The notes: a model not told the origin generated them from the letters alone. 49,138 bases of DNA from Lachnospiraceae bacterium (GCA_013316825.1 WSLY01000017.1:1-49138); one strand, 5' to 3'; numbered from the stretch's first letter, positions 24,458 through 33,372 are shown. Numbers and translations: made by a program.

Positions 24458-25476
24458 GCTTGTTTCTCCTCTTTTTGAGAAAGGCGTATAAACTCCATAA
24501 GCTGTTTTTCTGACCTTCCGCTGTCTATGGTCTCTTCTGCCAAACGAATCCCACTTTCTATATCCGCAGTCCTGCCGGCGATGTAAAGCGCAGCTCCTGC
24601 GTTCATCAGAACCGCATCCCGCCTCGCACCCTTTTTTCCCTCCAAAATTTCTCTTGTAATGGCTGCATTTTCCTTTGGTGTGCCGCCCTTCAGCGCTTCC
24701 TTTTCACAGCGCTTTATGCCGAACTGCTCCGGCGTAATTTCATAGAAACGCAAGTCTCCTTCCACAATCTCACAGACACTGGTTGGCGCGCTCAAGGAAA
24801 TTTCATCCAGCTTATCCTGTCCATACACAACCATACCGCGTTTTACCCCCAGATTAAGCAGCACCCTTGCCATATCAGGCACCAATGCCGCTTCATATAC
24901 ACCCATAAGCTGTATGGGCGCCTTCGCCGGATTGGTCAACGGTCCCAAAATATTAAAAACCGTCCGAATTCCCAGCTCTTTTCTGATTGGCGCAACATAC
25001 TTCATGGCGCCGTGATACCCTTGCGCAAACAAAAAGCAGATTCCGATTTCCCGCAAAATTTCAGCACTCTTTTGCGGAGAAATCATAATATTGACGCCCA
25101 ACGCCTCCAACACGTCCGCAGCTCCTGACTTAGAGCTTGCAGCACGGTTTCCGTGCTTTGCCACCGGAACGCCTGCCGCCGATATCACCAGCGCAGCCGT
25201 GGTAGAAATATTAAAGGAATTGGAGCCGTCCCCTCCGGTTCCCACAATCTCAAGCGCCTCTCCCTCATAGGGCAGCTTTGTTGCATGGTTGCGCATCTCC
25301 TCCGCAGAGCCGGTAATTTCTGCAATCGTCTCTCCCTTCATAGACAGCTCACTCAAATATGCCGCCTTCTGGATATCCGTCGCCTCTCCGCTCATAATCT
25401 CGTTCATAACCGCTTTTGCCATCTCATATCCGATATCTTCCTTCTTTGATAATTTCACAATCGCTTCTTTAATCAT
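24451..25476 (-). CDS. trpD: Anthranilate phosphoribosyltransferase
   Basis: Joins anthranilate and PRPP. 341 residues: [17 protein letters not shown] (PRPP loop), [40 protein letters not shown] and [14 protein letters not shown] at 25476 follows AAAGGAGCCAAT. It is a stand-alone TrpD, not fused to the glutaminase, and starts 31 bases after the trpG remnant. Confidence 0.97.
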   Translation of the reverse strand: MIKEAIVKLSKKEDIGYEMAKAVMNEIMSGEATDIQKAAYLSELSMKGETIAEITGSAEEMRNHATKLPYEGEALEIVGTGGDGSNSFNISTTAALVISAAGVPVAKHGNRAASSKSGAADVLEALGVNIMISPQKSAEILREIGICFLFAQGYHGAMKYVAPIRKELGIRTVFNILGPLTNPAKAPIQLMGVYEAALVPDMARVLLNLGVKRGMVVYGQDKLDEISLSAPTSVCEIVEGDLRFYEITPEQFGIKRCEKEALKGGTPKENAAITREILEGKKGARRDAVLMNAGAALYIAGRTADIESGIRLAEETIDSGRSEKQLMEFIRLSQKEEKQAC

Positions 25477-25507
25477 ATTGGCTCCTTTCTTTGAACCGCT
25501 GTTTATT

Positions 25508-25872
25508 TTAAATTGCCAGAAAATTCTCCATCACTTTCTTCCCCTCGGGCGTCAGCACGGACTCCGGATGAAACTGTACGCCAAATACCGGATAGACCCT
25601 ATGCTCTACCGCCATGACCTCTCCGTCTGCCGTCCATGCACTTACGCGCAGGCAGTCAGGTATCGTATGCGCTGCGGCAGCCAGCGAATGATACCGTGCC
25701 GGAAAGCCGCCTCACCACGTCGCAGCATATGCCAGCCGCCTCCGGTCTCCCCTGCCCCGGCGAAAGTACGATTGCTTTTGGCTTCTCTCGTGCCACTTCC
25801 TCCACCGTCATCTCGTCGTTGCGGATTACCTTTACCTCGGAGGTAATACCGCCAATCAGTTGGTATACATTC
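25508..25872 (-). pseudogene. trpG: trpG remnant (anthranilate synthase glutaminase), two deletions
   Basis: A degraded class I glutaminase. The family start (MILLIDNYDSFTY-like) is missing; the frame resumes at NVYQLIGGITSEVKVIRNDE, then MTVEEVAREKPKAIVLSPG and GRPEAAGICCDVVRRLSG. It then jumps, with a frame change near 25700-25706, to ARYHSLAAAAHTIPDCLRVS and VYPVFGVQFHPESVLTPEGK, ending at a stop at 25508. The stretch between them, about 55 residues in ordinary TrpG, is absent, including the GVCLGHQ loop with the catalytic Cys. The His and Glu of FHPES remain. It cannot be an active glutaminase. Deleted lengths are estimated from known TrpG. Confidence 0.88.
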
Positions 25873-26854
25873 TCTGTACTCCTTTTCGGGTATGCTGTCC
25901 GCCACAATCCCTGCTCCCGCGCGCACATATACCTTTCCGTTCTTGGAAAATGCAAGTCGGATTGCAATACAGGTGTCCATATCTCCCGTAAAGGAAAGAT
26001 ACCCGATGGCGCCGCCGTAAATACCACGCTTATGATTTTCCAATTTATGAATGATTTCACAGGCACGGATTTTAGGTGCGCCGGAAAGCGTTCCGGCAGG
26101 CAGCACCGCTTCCACTGCATCAAGCCCGTCCTTATCCTTCCTGATGATGCCTGATACGGTGGAGCCAATGTGCATCACATGAGAAAACCGATGTATTTCC
26201 ATGTACCTTTCCACCTTCACCGAGCCAATTTCACTGATTTTTCCCAAATCATTTCTTCCCAAATCCACCAGCATATTGTGCTCTGCAAGCTCCTTTTCAT
26301 CCTGCAAAAGCTCCGCTTCGAGCTGCATATCCTCCACACTGTCCTTCCCCCGCCTTCTGGTGCCCGCAAGCGGGAAGGTATACAGCTTCTCCCCCTCCAG
26401 CTTTACCAGCGTCTCAGGACTTGCGCTCGCTGTACTTGATAAAATCATAGGAAAAATATCCGGCAAGCCCGCCGCTAAAAGGCGGAAGCCCCTCTATACA
26501 CGGGCTTTTATATGCCCTTATGAGCTCTCTGACACATTTTGCCGGATTTTCATGGAATGTTCTTTTCTCTCCGTTCTGCGTCACCTGCACTTTCCCGTCC
26601 TGACATACCATTTCCAGCTTCGGCTCAAAACCCAAAAAAGTGTAACGCCCAAAATGCCGGTTATCCTCCGCACTCTCTAACAGAAAAACATGACTGCTTA
26701 CCTTTTTCAGCCGCCTTAAAACCTCTATCGGCGTCACCATATCCGCATAAAGCTCCGTCCAGAGAGGCAGCAGATTATACCTGCCGCTTTCACCATATGC
26801 AGCCGCTTCTTCTCTTGTCGGAAAAATTTTTACATCATCTGTCGTTTGTTTCAT
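25867..26854 (-). pseudogene. trpE: trpE remnant (anthranilate synthase component I), internal deletion with frameshift and lost C-terminus
   Basis: The first 144 residues are a normal TrpE N-terminus, including the tryptophan feedback motif LLES (58-61) and GGLAGYFSYDFIKYSE. The frame then stops at 26414. In another frame, from about 26430, the chorismate-binding domain resumes at ASPETLVKLEGEKLYTFPLA, then DLGRNDLGKISEIGSVKV, PAGTLSGAPKIRACEI, IYGGAIGYLSFTGDMDTCIA and AGAGIVADSIPEKEYREC. After that it runs straight into trpG sequence. Compared with a TrpE of about 500 residues, some 150 central residues and about 30 or more at the end are missing. ATG at 26854 with AGGAGGAGCGA is intact. 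Not functional as read. Confidence 0.88.
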
Positions 26855-26918
26855 TCGCTCCTCCTTTTTTGCTCCCTCACTTCAGGCTTTTTTCCATCTG
26901 TCAGGAAATTATATACAC

Positions 26919-26954
26919 AAAAAAATCCCTGACAGATTACAAATCTGTCAAGGA
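26919..26954 (-). terminator. T-box terminator of the trp leader
   Basis: 13-bp stem (26942-26954 with 26926-26938, one G-U pair), 3-base loop, then seven T (26925-26919) on the minus strand. It competes with the T-box antiterminator that contains AAGGTGGCACCACGG. Confidence 0.93.
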
Positions 26955-27216
26955 CGAGTTACAAAATCTACCCGTGGTGCCACCTTGCTTCACCCGCACA
27001 CCTATAGCGGCGGATGCACTCTTCAGGATACCATCATATCCCTGGCAACTAACGTATGCCTTACGTCACAGCTACTTGAAAAATTCCTGTTCACTATGCC
27101 CTCCGTGGTCCATTTAACAGCCTGCGTTCTGTCCGGTTCTCAGCCTTCCGGTCTCTCTGTAAGTGCACGTTCCGTTTTTATCTCCACATCATCGGTTTGT
27201 TTCCCACTATTTATTT
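26919..27216 (-). promoter_or_regulatory. Tryptophan T-box riboswitch upstream of trp operon
   Basis: The leader, about 360 bases to the trpE ATG, carries T-box landmarks in order on the minus strand. There is a Stem I with AGAGA followed by GACCGGAAGGCTGAGAACC, then a specifier loop with TGG (27112-27110) in the context TTAAATGGACC. Next come the conserved T-box sequence AAGGTGGCACCACGG (26986-26972) and a terminator ending in seven T. TGG is the tryptophan codon, so uncharged tRNA-Trp should favour read-through into the operon. The structure appears intact even though the first two genes are broken. Confidence 0.93.
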
Positions 27217-27222
27217 TTTAAT

Positions 27223-27251
27223 ATATTACTACCTGCCGGATTGTGTGTCAA
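27223..27251 (-). promoter_or_regulatory. Promoter of the trp operon
   Basis: Minus strand: -35 TTGACA (27251-27246), 17-base spacer, -10 TAATAT (27228-27223). Transcription would start near 27216, just before Stem I of the T-box. Confidence 0.75.
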
Positions 27252-27297
27252 TATTTTTTTATTATTTTATCTGGCGGCTCTTATCAGTTCTCCCGTC

Positions 27298-28398
27298 TTA
27301 TTCTTCATCACGGTACATCATCAATAATTTTTCAAATTCTGTCTTGACCTCCGTAAATGCTTTCAGCAGCTTAGGCGAGAAAGCGCCGCTATGTCCGTTG
27401 ATAATCATCTGGTATGCTTTTTCCGGTTCATATGCCGCCTTGTAAACGCGCTTTGTCACAAGTGCATCATAAATGTCTACCAAAGAGACTATCTGTGCCG
27501 CAATGCTGATTTCATCCCCCTTTAAGCCATCAGGATACCCCTTGCCGTCATATTTTTCGTGGTGATGCCTTGCAATATCGCAGGCGTAATCCAAAAGCTC
27601 CTTGTCATTGATCCCAATAGACTGGATTATCATCTCGGCTCCCTTTGTAGTATGCGATTTTATCAGTTCAAATTCATCTTCCGTCAACTTTCCTGCCTTT
27701 AAAATAATATTATCCGGAATCGCAATCTTTCCAATGTCATGAAGAGAAGACGCCCAACCGATCAGCTTCAGTTTCTGTTGCGTGAGCTCATACTCCGGAT
27801 AGTATTTCATAACACTGTTTCCCAGACACAGCACAAACTCGCGAACTCTCTTAATGTGTTGTTTCGACTCCAGATTCCTAAATTCCACAATATTGCTCAA
27901 AGAATCGATTAAGGCTTCATTCAACTGATTCAACTTCTGTGTCTGCCGCTTCAATATTTCACTTTGTTTTTTGAGGCTTTCGTTCTGCTTCTTTACAACC
28001 ACCTCTAACTGCAGCTTATACTGGAACCAGCCAACCGCGTTGCTGACCACCTGCTTGATAACCTCTGGCTGATACGGCTTCTTAATATAACTTACAATGC
28101 CGTACTCATAGCCCTTTTTTTCAGATTCAGAAGCATCCTGCCCCGTAATCATAATAAAAGGTATCTTATTTAACGTATTTTTCCCTTTTAAATAATTTAA
28201 TACTGCAAACCCATCCATCACCGGCATCAGACAATCCAGCAAAACGACTGCAATCGAAGAAAAATGGCTGGTTAAAAGCGCAATTCCCTCCTTACCGTTT
28301 TCTGCTTCCAAAATCTTATACTCCGACTGAAACAATTCAACCAAAATCCCACGTTCAATCGCATTGTCCTCAAAAATTAATATTGTATCACGTTTCAT
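27298..28398 (-). CDS. Response regulator with HD-GYP domain (probable cyclic-di-GMP phosphodiesterase)
   Basis: 366 residues. Receiver domain 1-125 with the acidic pair Glu10/Asp11, phospho-acceptor Asp55 (LLDCLMPVMDG), Thr85 and Lys106. A coiled-coil linker (about 128-165) joins it to an HD-GYP domain with His220-Asp221 (SSLHDIGKIAIPD), HHHEKYDGKGYPDGLKGDEI (GYP at 287-289) and VDIYDAL. HD-GYP proteins of this layout hydrolyse cyclic-di-GMP. No histidine kinase is adjacent. It follows the FapA-like gene by 23 bases, so the two are probably one operon. Confidence 0.92.
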   Translation of the reverse strand: MKRDTILIFEDNAIERGILVELFQSEYKILEAENGKEGIALLTSHFSSIAVVLLDCLMPVMDGFAVLNYLKGKNTLNKIPFIMITGQDASESEKKGYEYGIVSYIKKPYQPEVIKQVVSNAVGWFQYKLQLEVVVKKQNESLKKQSEILKRQTQKLNQLNEALIDSLSNIVEFRNLESKQHIKRVREFVLCLGNSVMKYYPEYELTQQKLKLIGWASSLHDIGKIAIPDNIILKAGKLTEDEFELIKSHTTKGAEMIIQSIGINDKELLDYACDIARHHHEKYDGKGYPDGLKGDEISIAAQIVSLVDIYDALVTKRVYKAAYEPEKAYQMIINGHSGAFSPKLLKAFTEVKTEFEKLLMMYRDEE

Positions 28399-28421
28399 TC
28401 CCGTACCATACTTTCTCTTTT

Positions 28422-30506
28422 TTATAAAGTTACCATTACGACCTGCTTATTTCTAAGCCGGAAAACAACCCTGCTAATTTCCTGTGACAACATATACTTT
28501 ATGGTATTTATGACAATCATACTGCCCCCGTACGCGTTGCCTCTGACACAAATGGGAGCCTTGACAGTATTGTCCGTCTCGTTTGCCAGTTTAGAAGCTT
28601 CCGCGTCCAAATCCGCCAGTTCCTGTCCTTTGACTGTGATGGTGGCGTGTACCTTACGCACCATATCCTTTGAGACTTCCTTCTTTGCGGCAATCATCTG
28701 CAGCAGCTTATTCCACCCTTTTTCCAACACAGCCAACTCGTTCAGAATCTGCTCTCTTTTCTCTGCAAACAGCGCCTGTTCTCTTTCATACAGCTCGTTT
28801 CTCCCGACCTCTAACAGCGTTTTTAAGTGGGTGCTGTTGCCCAGATTGTATGTGTCCACGCCTTTTACCGCACATATTCTTCCGCCTAAGAGCACTCCCT
28901 TGCTTCCCGAGACAATTACCTTGCCCATCGTGTTGATGTTACTATTCATAATATAGTTTGCTTTGACATTACCCCTTGCATTGATATTAGCAGCCTCAAA
29001 AAAGCTTCCGGAAACCTCGCCTCCCGCATCAATAAAACAGTCCCGTTTGGAACAGCTCCCTTTCTTAATCATAACATTGCCGCCGGCAATCAGTCTTCCC
29101 GTTTCCACATTATGCTCGATAATAATATCTCCGCTCGCCTTAATATATCCGCCGGAATAGATGCTTCCAATCACATACACGGAGCCATCCACTTCCAACT
29201 TGCCTGTTACAGAAGTGACATCCTCCCTGACAATCAGCATGTTGGTAATAACAATCCTGCCATTTAAATATTCAAATTTTCCGTTCATTTTGGACAGGTA
29301 AGTCACACCATCCGGCGCAATCTCAAATCCCACGCCTCGCAGAGGCTTTTGTTCTGCGCCGTTTTCACCGTGCATGGCTTCTCCGTAAATATTTTTCCCG
29401 TCCCTGCCTTTCTCCGCGCGGTGATAAACTGCTATTTTTTCTCCCTTGTCAACCATTTCAAATGCTTCTATGTTGACATAATCAACCCCGCCGTCCGGCA
29501 GCGGTGCAGGAATACGCGGCAAGTCAAGCCTGACAAAAAACTCAAACCAGCCATCCTTGCCTTTTTTTGCGGGAATCCCTTCGGCAATCAGGACTTTTTC
29601 GTTCATCCGCCTCTTTTCAATCAAATCGGAAATAGCCTCTGCTTTGATTCCATACGTAATCTCTCTTCTATCCAAGTCACGGTAAATATCTTCCTTGGTA
29701 ACGATGTTGCCCGGCACCCAAGGTATATAAGCATATGCCTTATTGCCATTATCTTCAACGGAAATCACAAATTCATTTTTTCTTAAAGAGTCAAAAACAG
29801 GATCTGTCCCTGCGGTAACTGTTGTCTTTGTCGTTTTTCTGCTTAACAGACTTAACCGCTTCTCCTTCATATCCGTAGCAGAATATACCAATCCGCAGTA
29901 GGAAGATACATCCAGTCCTGCCTCCAGTCCCAGACGCATTTCCCGCATTTGAAAATGGCTGAACAGATAATTCGCATAAATAGCAACATCCAGCTTTTTC
30001 TCCAGCCCCAGTCGAATCTGTTCCATCTGCATCCAGTTGTACTGTATGTCCGCATACGCAGAAACATCTAACTGTTCGCACAAGCCGATTCGAATTTCAC
30101 GAATCTGCGGGGCACACATATTATCCGCCAGCCAGTCGTCAATTGGCAGCTTATCCAGAAGGGCAAGACGGATTTCTTCCAAATCTTCATCCGTAAAACC
30201 TTTTTGGAGATAAGGAATCAAGTTTATCGCAGAATACAGAGCCAGTCTTATCTGCCGCATGGTCTCATAACTGTAAGCAGGATTTGCATACAAGGAAGCA
30301 TCCACATTATCCTGGAGTCCCATACGAATCTGCTCCATCTGCAGCCAGTTGAATTCCGGATTGGAATACATGGAAACATCCAGCCCCTGCTCTGCTCCAA
30401 GCTTAATTTCCTGATTTTGTGCTTTCTGATACTCTGCATTTTCTATCATAGATAAATGCAGCTCCTGCTGTTGATTACTGCTAAAATTTACGTCTTTCAT
30501 ATCCAT
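28422..30506 (-). CDS. FapA/DUF342 polymer-forming-like protein with N-terminal 26-residue repeats
   Basis: 694 residues. Residues 31-216 are tandem repeats of exactly 26 residues with consensus near QMEQIRLGLExGLDVSxYAN. The anchor residue falls at 34, 60, 86, 112, 138, 164, 190 and 216. The rest, from about 245, is a DUF342/FapA protein: an N-terminal part (AYIPWVPGNIVTKEDIYRDL), then beta-helix-like text rich in G and V (DGSVYVIGSIYSGGYIKASG; GRLIAGGNVMIKKG; AANINARGNVKANYIMNSNI), then a coiled coil (about 590-660) and a short C-terminal domain. FapA relatives are tied to flagellar or membrane-associated assembly, with poorly known roles. No flagellar genes are near. The repeats look like a helical binding scaffold. 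Confidence 0.85.
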   Translation of the reverse strand: MDMKDVNFSSNQQQELHLSMIENAEYQKAQNQEIKLGAEQGLDVSMYSNPEFNWLQMEQIRMGLQDNVDASLYANPAYSYETMRQIRLALYSAINLIPYLQKGFTDEDLEEIRLALLDKLPIDDWLADNMCAPQIREIRIGLCEQLDVSAYADIQYNWMQMEQIRLGLEKKLDVAIYANYLFSHFQMREMRLGLEAGLDVSSYCGLVYSATDMKEKRLSLLSRKTTKTTVTAGTDPVFDSLRKNEFVISVEDNGNKAYAYIPWVPGNIVTKEDIYRDLDRREITYGIKAEAISDLIEKRRMNEKVLIAEGIPAKKGKDGWFEFFVRLDLPRIPAPLPDGGVDYVNIEAFEMVDKGEKIAVYHRAEKGRDGKNIYGEAMHGENGAEQKPLRGVGFEIAPDGVTYLSKMNGKFEYLNGRIVITNMLIVREDVTSVTGKLEVDGSVYVIGSIYSGGYIKASGDIIIEHNVETGRLIAGGNVMIKKGSCSKRDCFIDAGGEVSGSFFEAANINARGNVKANYIMNSNINTMGKVIVSGSKGVLLGGRICAVKGVDTYNLGNSTHLKTLLEVGRNELYEREQALFAEKREQILNELAVLEKGWNKLLQMIAAKKEVSKDMVRKVHATITVKGQELADLDAEASKLANETDNTVKAPICVRGNAYGGSMIVINTIKYMLSQEISRVVFRLRNKQVVMVTL

Positions 30507-30673
30507 TCTGCCTTTATTTTTATTTCAGACCACACTTTCACACATGGGAATTTATCAGAAAATTCCATACACTATTATCTTATCAGACAAACTGCAAAAA
30601 GTCCACGCCTTTGTAGCATCCAGACCCTATTCTCTCAAAATACTGCTTTCCAGTTTTTCTTCCTCTTTTACCA

Positions 30674-30702
30674 TTGTAATTTACACAATTTGGAAGTATA
30701 AT
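30674..30702 (+). promoter_or_regulatory. Promoter of the small membrane protein gene
   Basis: Plus strand: -35 TTGTAA (30674-30679), 17-base spacer, -10 TATAAT (30697-30702, perfect), 36 bases before the ATG. Confidence 0.8.
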
Positions 30703-30738
30703 AATTATTATCATAAATACGAAAGGAGATTCTTTCTC

Positions 30739-30972
30739 ATGGACAAATTAACACCTTATTTTCCGCTCAACAAGAAGGTAGACAAAAACAATGTTGTCAG
30801 CCTTATTATTGTCATTGCCATCTATATCGTGGTAGCCGCCGTTCTTGGTGTAGTCGTAGGAATTATGAGTTTGCTTCCCATTGTCAACATCATCGGCTGG
30901 GTGGTTTCCGTTCTGATTGGCATTTATGAGTTAATTGGCATCATACTCGCCGTGCTCGCCTTTGTAAAATAA
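30739..30972 (+). CDS. Small two-segment membrane protein, unknown function
   Basis: 77 residues: a short polar N-terminus (MDKLTPYFPLNKKVDKNN), two long hydrophobic segments (about 20-47 and 50-75), and a Gly-rich turn. The frame is open upstream to 30544, but the start at 30739 is set by AAAGGAG, by a well-placed promoter, and by the fact that the extension would contain that promoter. I do not recognise the family; small proteins of this kind are common in Lachnospiraceae. Single-gene transcript, closed by a strong terminator at 31035. Confidence 0.75.
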   Translation: MDKLTPYFPLNKKVDKNNVVSLIIVIAIYIVVAAVLGVVVGIMSLLPIVNIIGWVVSVLIGIYELIGIILAVLAFVK

Positions 30973-31034
30973 TAATTCTGTTATCATAAATAAAAAGCAT
31001 GCAATGTGCTTTCTATTACTTTATACAAAATATT

Positions 31035-31078
31035 CTGCCCGAACTGTAATTTTTACATATTCGGGCAGTTTTTCTTTT
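31035..31078 (+). terminator. Terminator between the small membrane protein and ackA (probably bidirectional)
   Basis: Outer stem CTGCCCGAA / TTCGGGCAG (31035-31043 with 31060-31068) with an inner TGTAA / TTACA stem. On the plus strand it is followed by TTTTTCTTTT. On the minus strand the following bases (AATATTTTG) are weaker, so it may also help end the pta-ackA transcript. Confidence 0.88.
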
Positions 31079-31139
31079 CTTACCTGCCGGTTCGCATATC
31101 GCATATACTCCGCACACGCTATAGCTGTACGCTCTAAAC

Positions 31140-32342
31140 CTATCCAGTTACCAGCCTGTATGTTTCTCTTGCGATGGCAAGCTCCTCGTTTGTAGGAATT
31201 ACCATAACGGTAGTACTGCTGTCTGCTGTTGAAATGGCAATATCCTCGCCTCGTTTTTCATTTGCCGCCTCATCCAGCTTCACACCCAGATAGCCCAGAT
31301 AATGATTGCAAATCATGCTGCGGATAAAAGAACTGTTCTCCCCGACTCCCGCCGTAAAGCAGATGACATCCACGCCGTTCATGGCAGCCGTATAAGCGCC
31401 GATGTATTTTGCCACCCGATAGGCAAATGTTTCCATCGTGTTGACGGCTCTCCTGCTGCCTTCGTGATAACCGGCTTCCAAATCCCTGAAATCGGAGGAA
31501 AGATTATCGGAAAGCCCTAAAACGCCGGATTTTTTATTTAACACGGTCATAATCTCGTCAATGGACTTGCCTTCCTTATGTGCAATAAATTCTATAATGG
31601 CAGGGTCAATATCGCCGCTGCGGGTTCCCATAATCAGCCCCTCCAAAGGGGTCAGTCCCATGGAAGTATCCACACATTTTCCATTCATCACGGCGGATAC
31701 GCTGGCGCCGTTGCCAAGATGACATACAATGATCTTTAAATCCTCGTATTTTCTGCCCAGTACCTCAGCCGCTTTTTTGCTCACATAGGAATGGCTGGTA
31801 CCATGGAAGCCATACCGCCTGATTTTATATTTCTCATAATATTCATATGGCAGACCGTACATATATGCCTTATCCGGCATGGTCTGGTGAAATGCCGTGT
31901 CGAATACCGCAGCCATGGGCGTATCCGGCATCAATTCCCTGCAGGCATTGATGCCAATCAGGTTTGCCGGATTGTGCAGGGGCGCAAGGTCATTGCACGC
32001 TTCTATCGCCGCAAGCACCTCACTGTCGATCAACGTAGACTCCGCAAATTTTTCACCACCGTGCACAATACGGTGTCCAACGGCTCCAATTTCGCCAAGA
32101 CTCTTTACTACACCTGTTTTTTCATTTGTCAGCGCGTCCAGTACCAGACGAATGGCATCTGTGTGGCTGCCCATGGGCGCTTCTTTTTCCTCTTTTTCAC
32201 CGCCGTCCGGCGTATAAGAAATCCGGCTTCCTTCTATGCCGATTCTCTCACAAAGACCTTTTGCAATCAGCTTTTCATTGTCTGCATTGATAAGTTGGAA
32301 CTTTAAAGATGAACTGCCGCAATTTATCACTAATATATTCAT
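31140..32342 (-). CDS. ackA: Acetate kinase
   Basis: Converts acetyl phosphate and ADP to acetate and ATP, the ATP-yielding step of acetate fermentation. 400 residues: NILVINCGSSSLKFQL, AVGHRIVHGGEKFAES, FDTAFHQTMPDKAYMY (catalytic Asp), RYGFHGTSHSYVS, HLGNGASVSAVMNGKCVDTS and CFTAGVGENS. Follows pta by 28 bases. Confidence 0.98.
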   Translation of the reverse strand: MNILVINCGSSSLKFQLINADNEKLIAKGLCERIGIEGSRISYTPDGGEKEEKEAPMGSHTDAIRLVLDALTNEKTGVVKSLGEIGAVGHRIVHGGEKFAESTLIDSEVLAAIEACNDLAPLHNPANLIGINACRELMPDTPMAAVFDTAFHQTMPDKAYMYGLPYEYYEKYKIRRYGFHGTSHSYVSKKAAEVLGRKYEDLKIIVCHLGNGASVSAVMNGKCVDTSMGLTPLEGLIMGTRSGDIDPAIIEFIAHKEGKSIDEIMTVLNKKSGVLGLSDNLSSDFRDLEAGYHEGSRRAVNTMETFAYRVAKYIGAYTAAMNGVDVICFTAGVGENSSFIRSMICNHYLGYLGVKLDEAANEKRGEDIAISTADSSTTVMVIPTNEELAIARETYRLVTG

Positions 32343-32370
32343 ATCCGTTTCCTTTCTCTACACTCCCTTT

Positions 32371-33372
32371 TTATACAAGCTGCGCCTGAACAGCCGTCAA
32401 TGCCACGACACCTACAATGTCTTCCCATGAACAGCCGCGGGACAAATCGTTGACCGGTTTCGCAATGCCCTGCAGCATCGGTCCGTAGGCTTCTGCGCCT
32501 CCCAGTCTCTGCACCAGCTTGTAGCCGATATTACCTGCGTCCAGATTGGGGAAAATCAAAATATTGGCTCTTCCTCCCACAGGACTGCCCGGCGCCTTTG
32601 ACTTGGCAACGGAAGGAACCAGTGCGGCATCCGTCTGCAGCTCCCCATCCAACACAAGATGAGGATACTGTTCCTGCGCGATTTTCGTCGCCTCAACCAC
32701 CTTGTCTACAAGCGCATGTTTTGCACTGCCCTTGGTAGAATGGGAAAGCATGGCAATCACAGGCTTGGGACCCACAAGCGACTTAAAGCTTCGGGAAGAA
32801 GTATCCGCAATGGCTGCAAGCTCCTCCGGCGTCGGATCCTGATTCAGTCCGCAGTCGGCAAACAGGAAAGTACCGTTCTCTCCCTGCTCCTTCATCACCG
32901 TATCCATAATAAAAAATGCGGAAACCAGCTTTACGCCCGGCGCCGTCTTTAAAATCTGAAGAGCGGGACGAAGCGTATCCGCTGTCGAATGGCAGGCGCC
33001 TGCCACCATACCGTCTGCATCGTTGTTCTTTACCATCACAATACCAAAAGTCAAATAATCATTTAACAGGATTTCTCTTGCTTTTTCCGGCGTCATGCCC
33101 TTTGATTTTCTGGTTTCATAGAGTACGTTCACATACTCTTCAAGCCTGTCCGTCGTCTTCGGATTGATAACTGTGATGCCGTCAAGCTCCACCTCCAGCC
33201 AACCGGCGCCATCCATAATCTTTTCCTCGTCGCCAATCATAATAATGTTGGCAATTCCTTCCTCTAAAATCTTTGCAGCAGCAAGCAGCGTTCTTTTGTC
33301 ATTGGACTCCGGCAGCACAATGGTCTTCTTGTCAACCTTGGCACGCTGTTTCATCAAATCAATGTATGACAT
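32371..33372 (-). CDS. pta: Phosphate acetyltransferase
   Basis: Converts acetyl-CoA and phosphate to acetyl phosphate. 333 residues, the short form without the N-terminal regulatory domain of E. coli Pta. Seen are KKTIVLPESNDKRTLLAA, DGMVAGACHSTADTLRPAL, AMLSHSTKGSAKHALVDKV, DGELQTDAALVPSVA and ANILIFPNLDAGNIGYKLVQ. ATG at 33372 follows GAAAGGAGAAGGG. Leads pta-ackA. Confidence 0.98.
   Translation of the reverse strand: MSYIDLMKQRAKVDKKTIVLPESNDKRTLLAAAKILEEGIANIIMIGDEEKIMDGAGWLEVELDGITVINPKTTDRLEEYVNVLYETRKSKGMTPEKAREILLNDYLTFGIVMVKNNDADGMVAGACHSTADTLRPALQILKTAPGVKLVSAFFIMDTVMKEQGENGTFLFADCGLNQDPTPEELAAIADTSSRSFKSLVGPKPVIAMLSHSTKGSAKHALVDKVVEATKIAQEQYPHLVLDGELQTDAALVPSVAKSKAPGSPVGGRANILIFPNLDAGNIGYKLVQRLGGAEAYGPMLQGIAKPVNDLSRGCSWEDIVGVVALTAVQAQLV

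Noticed and set aside
30544..30738. N-terminal extension of the small membrane protein (frame open to 30544)
   Set aside because: The extension contains the -35/-10 promoter and precedes the AAAGGAG ribosome site, so it is not translated with the gene.
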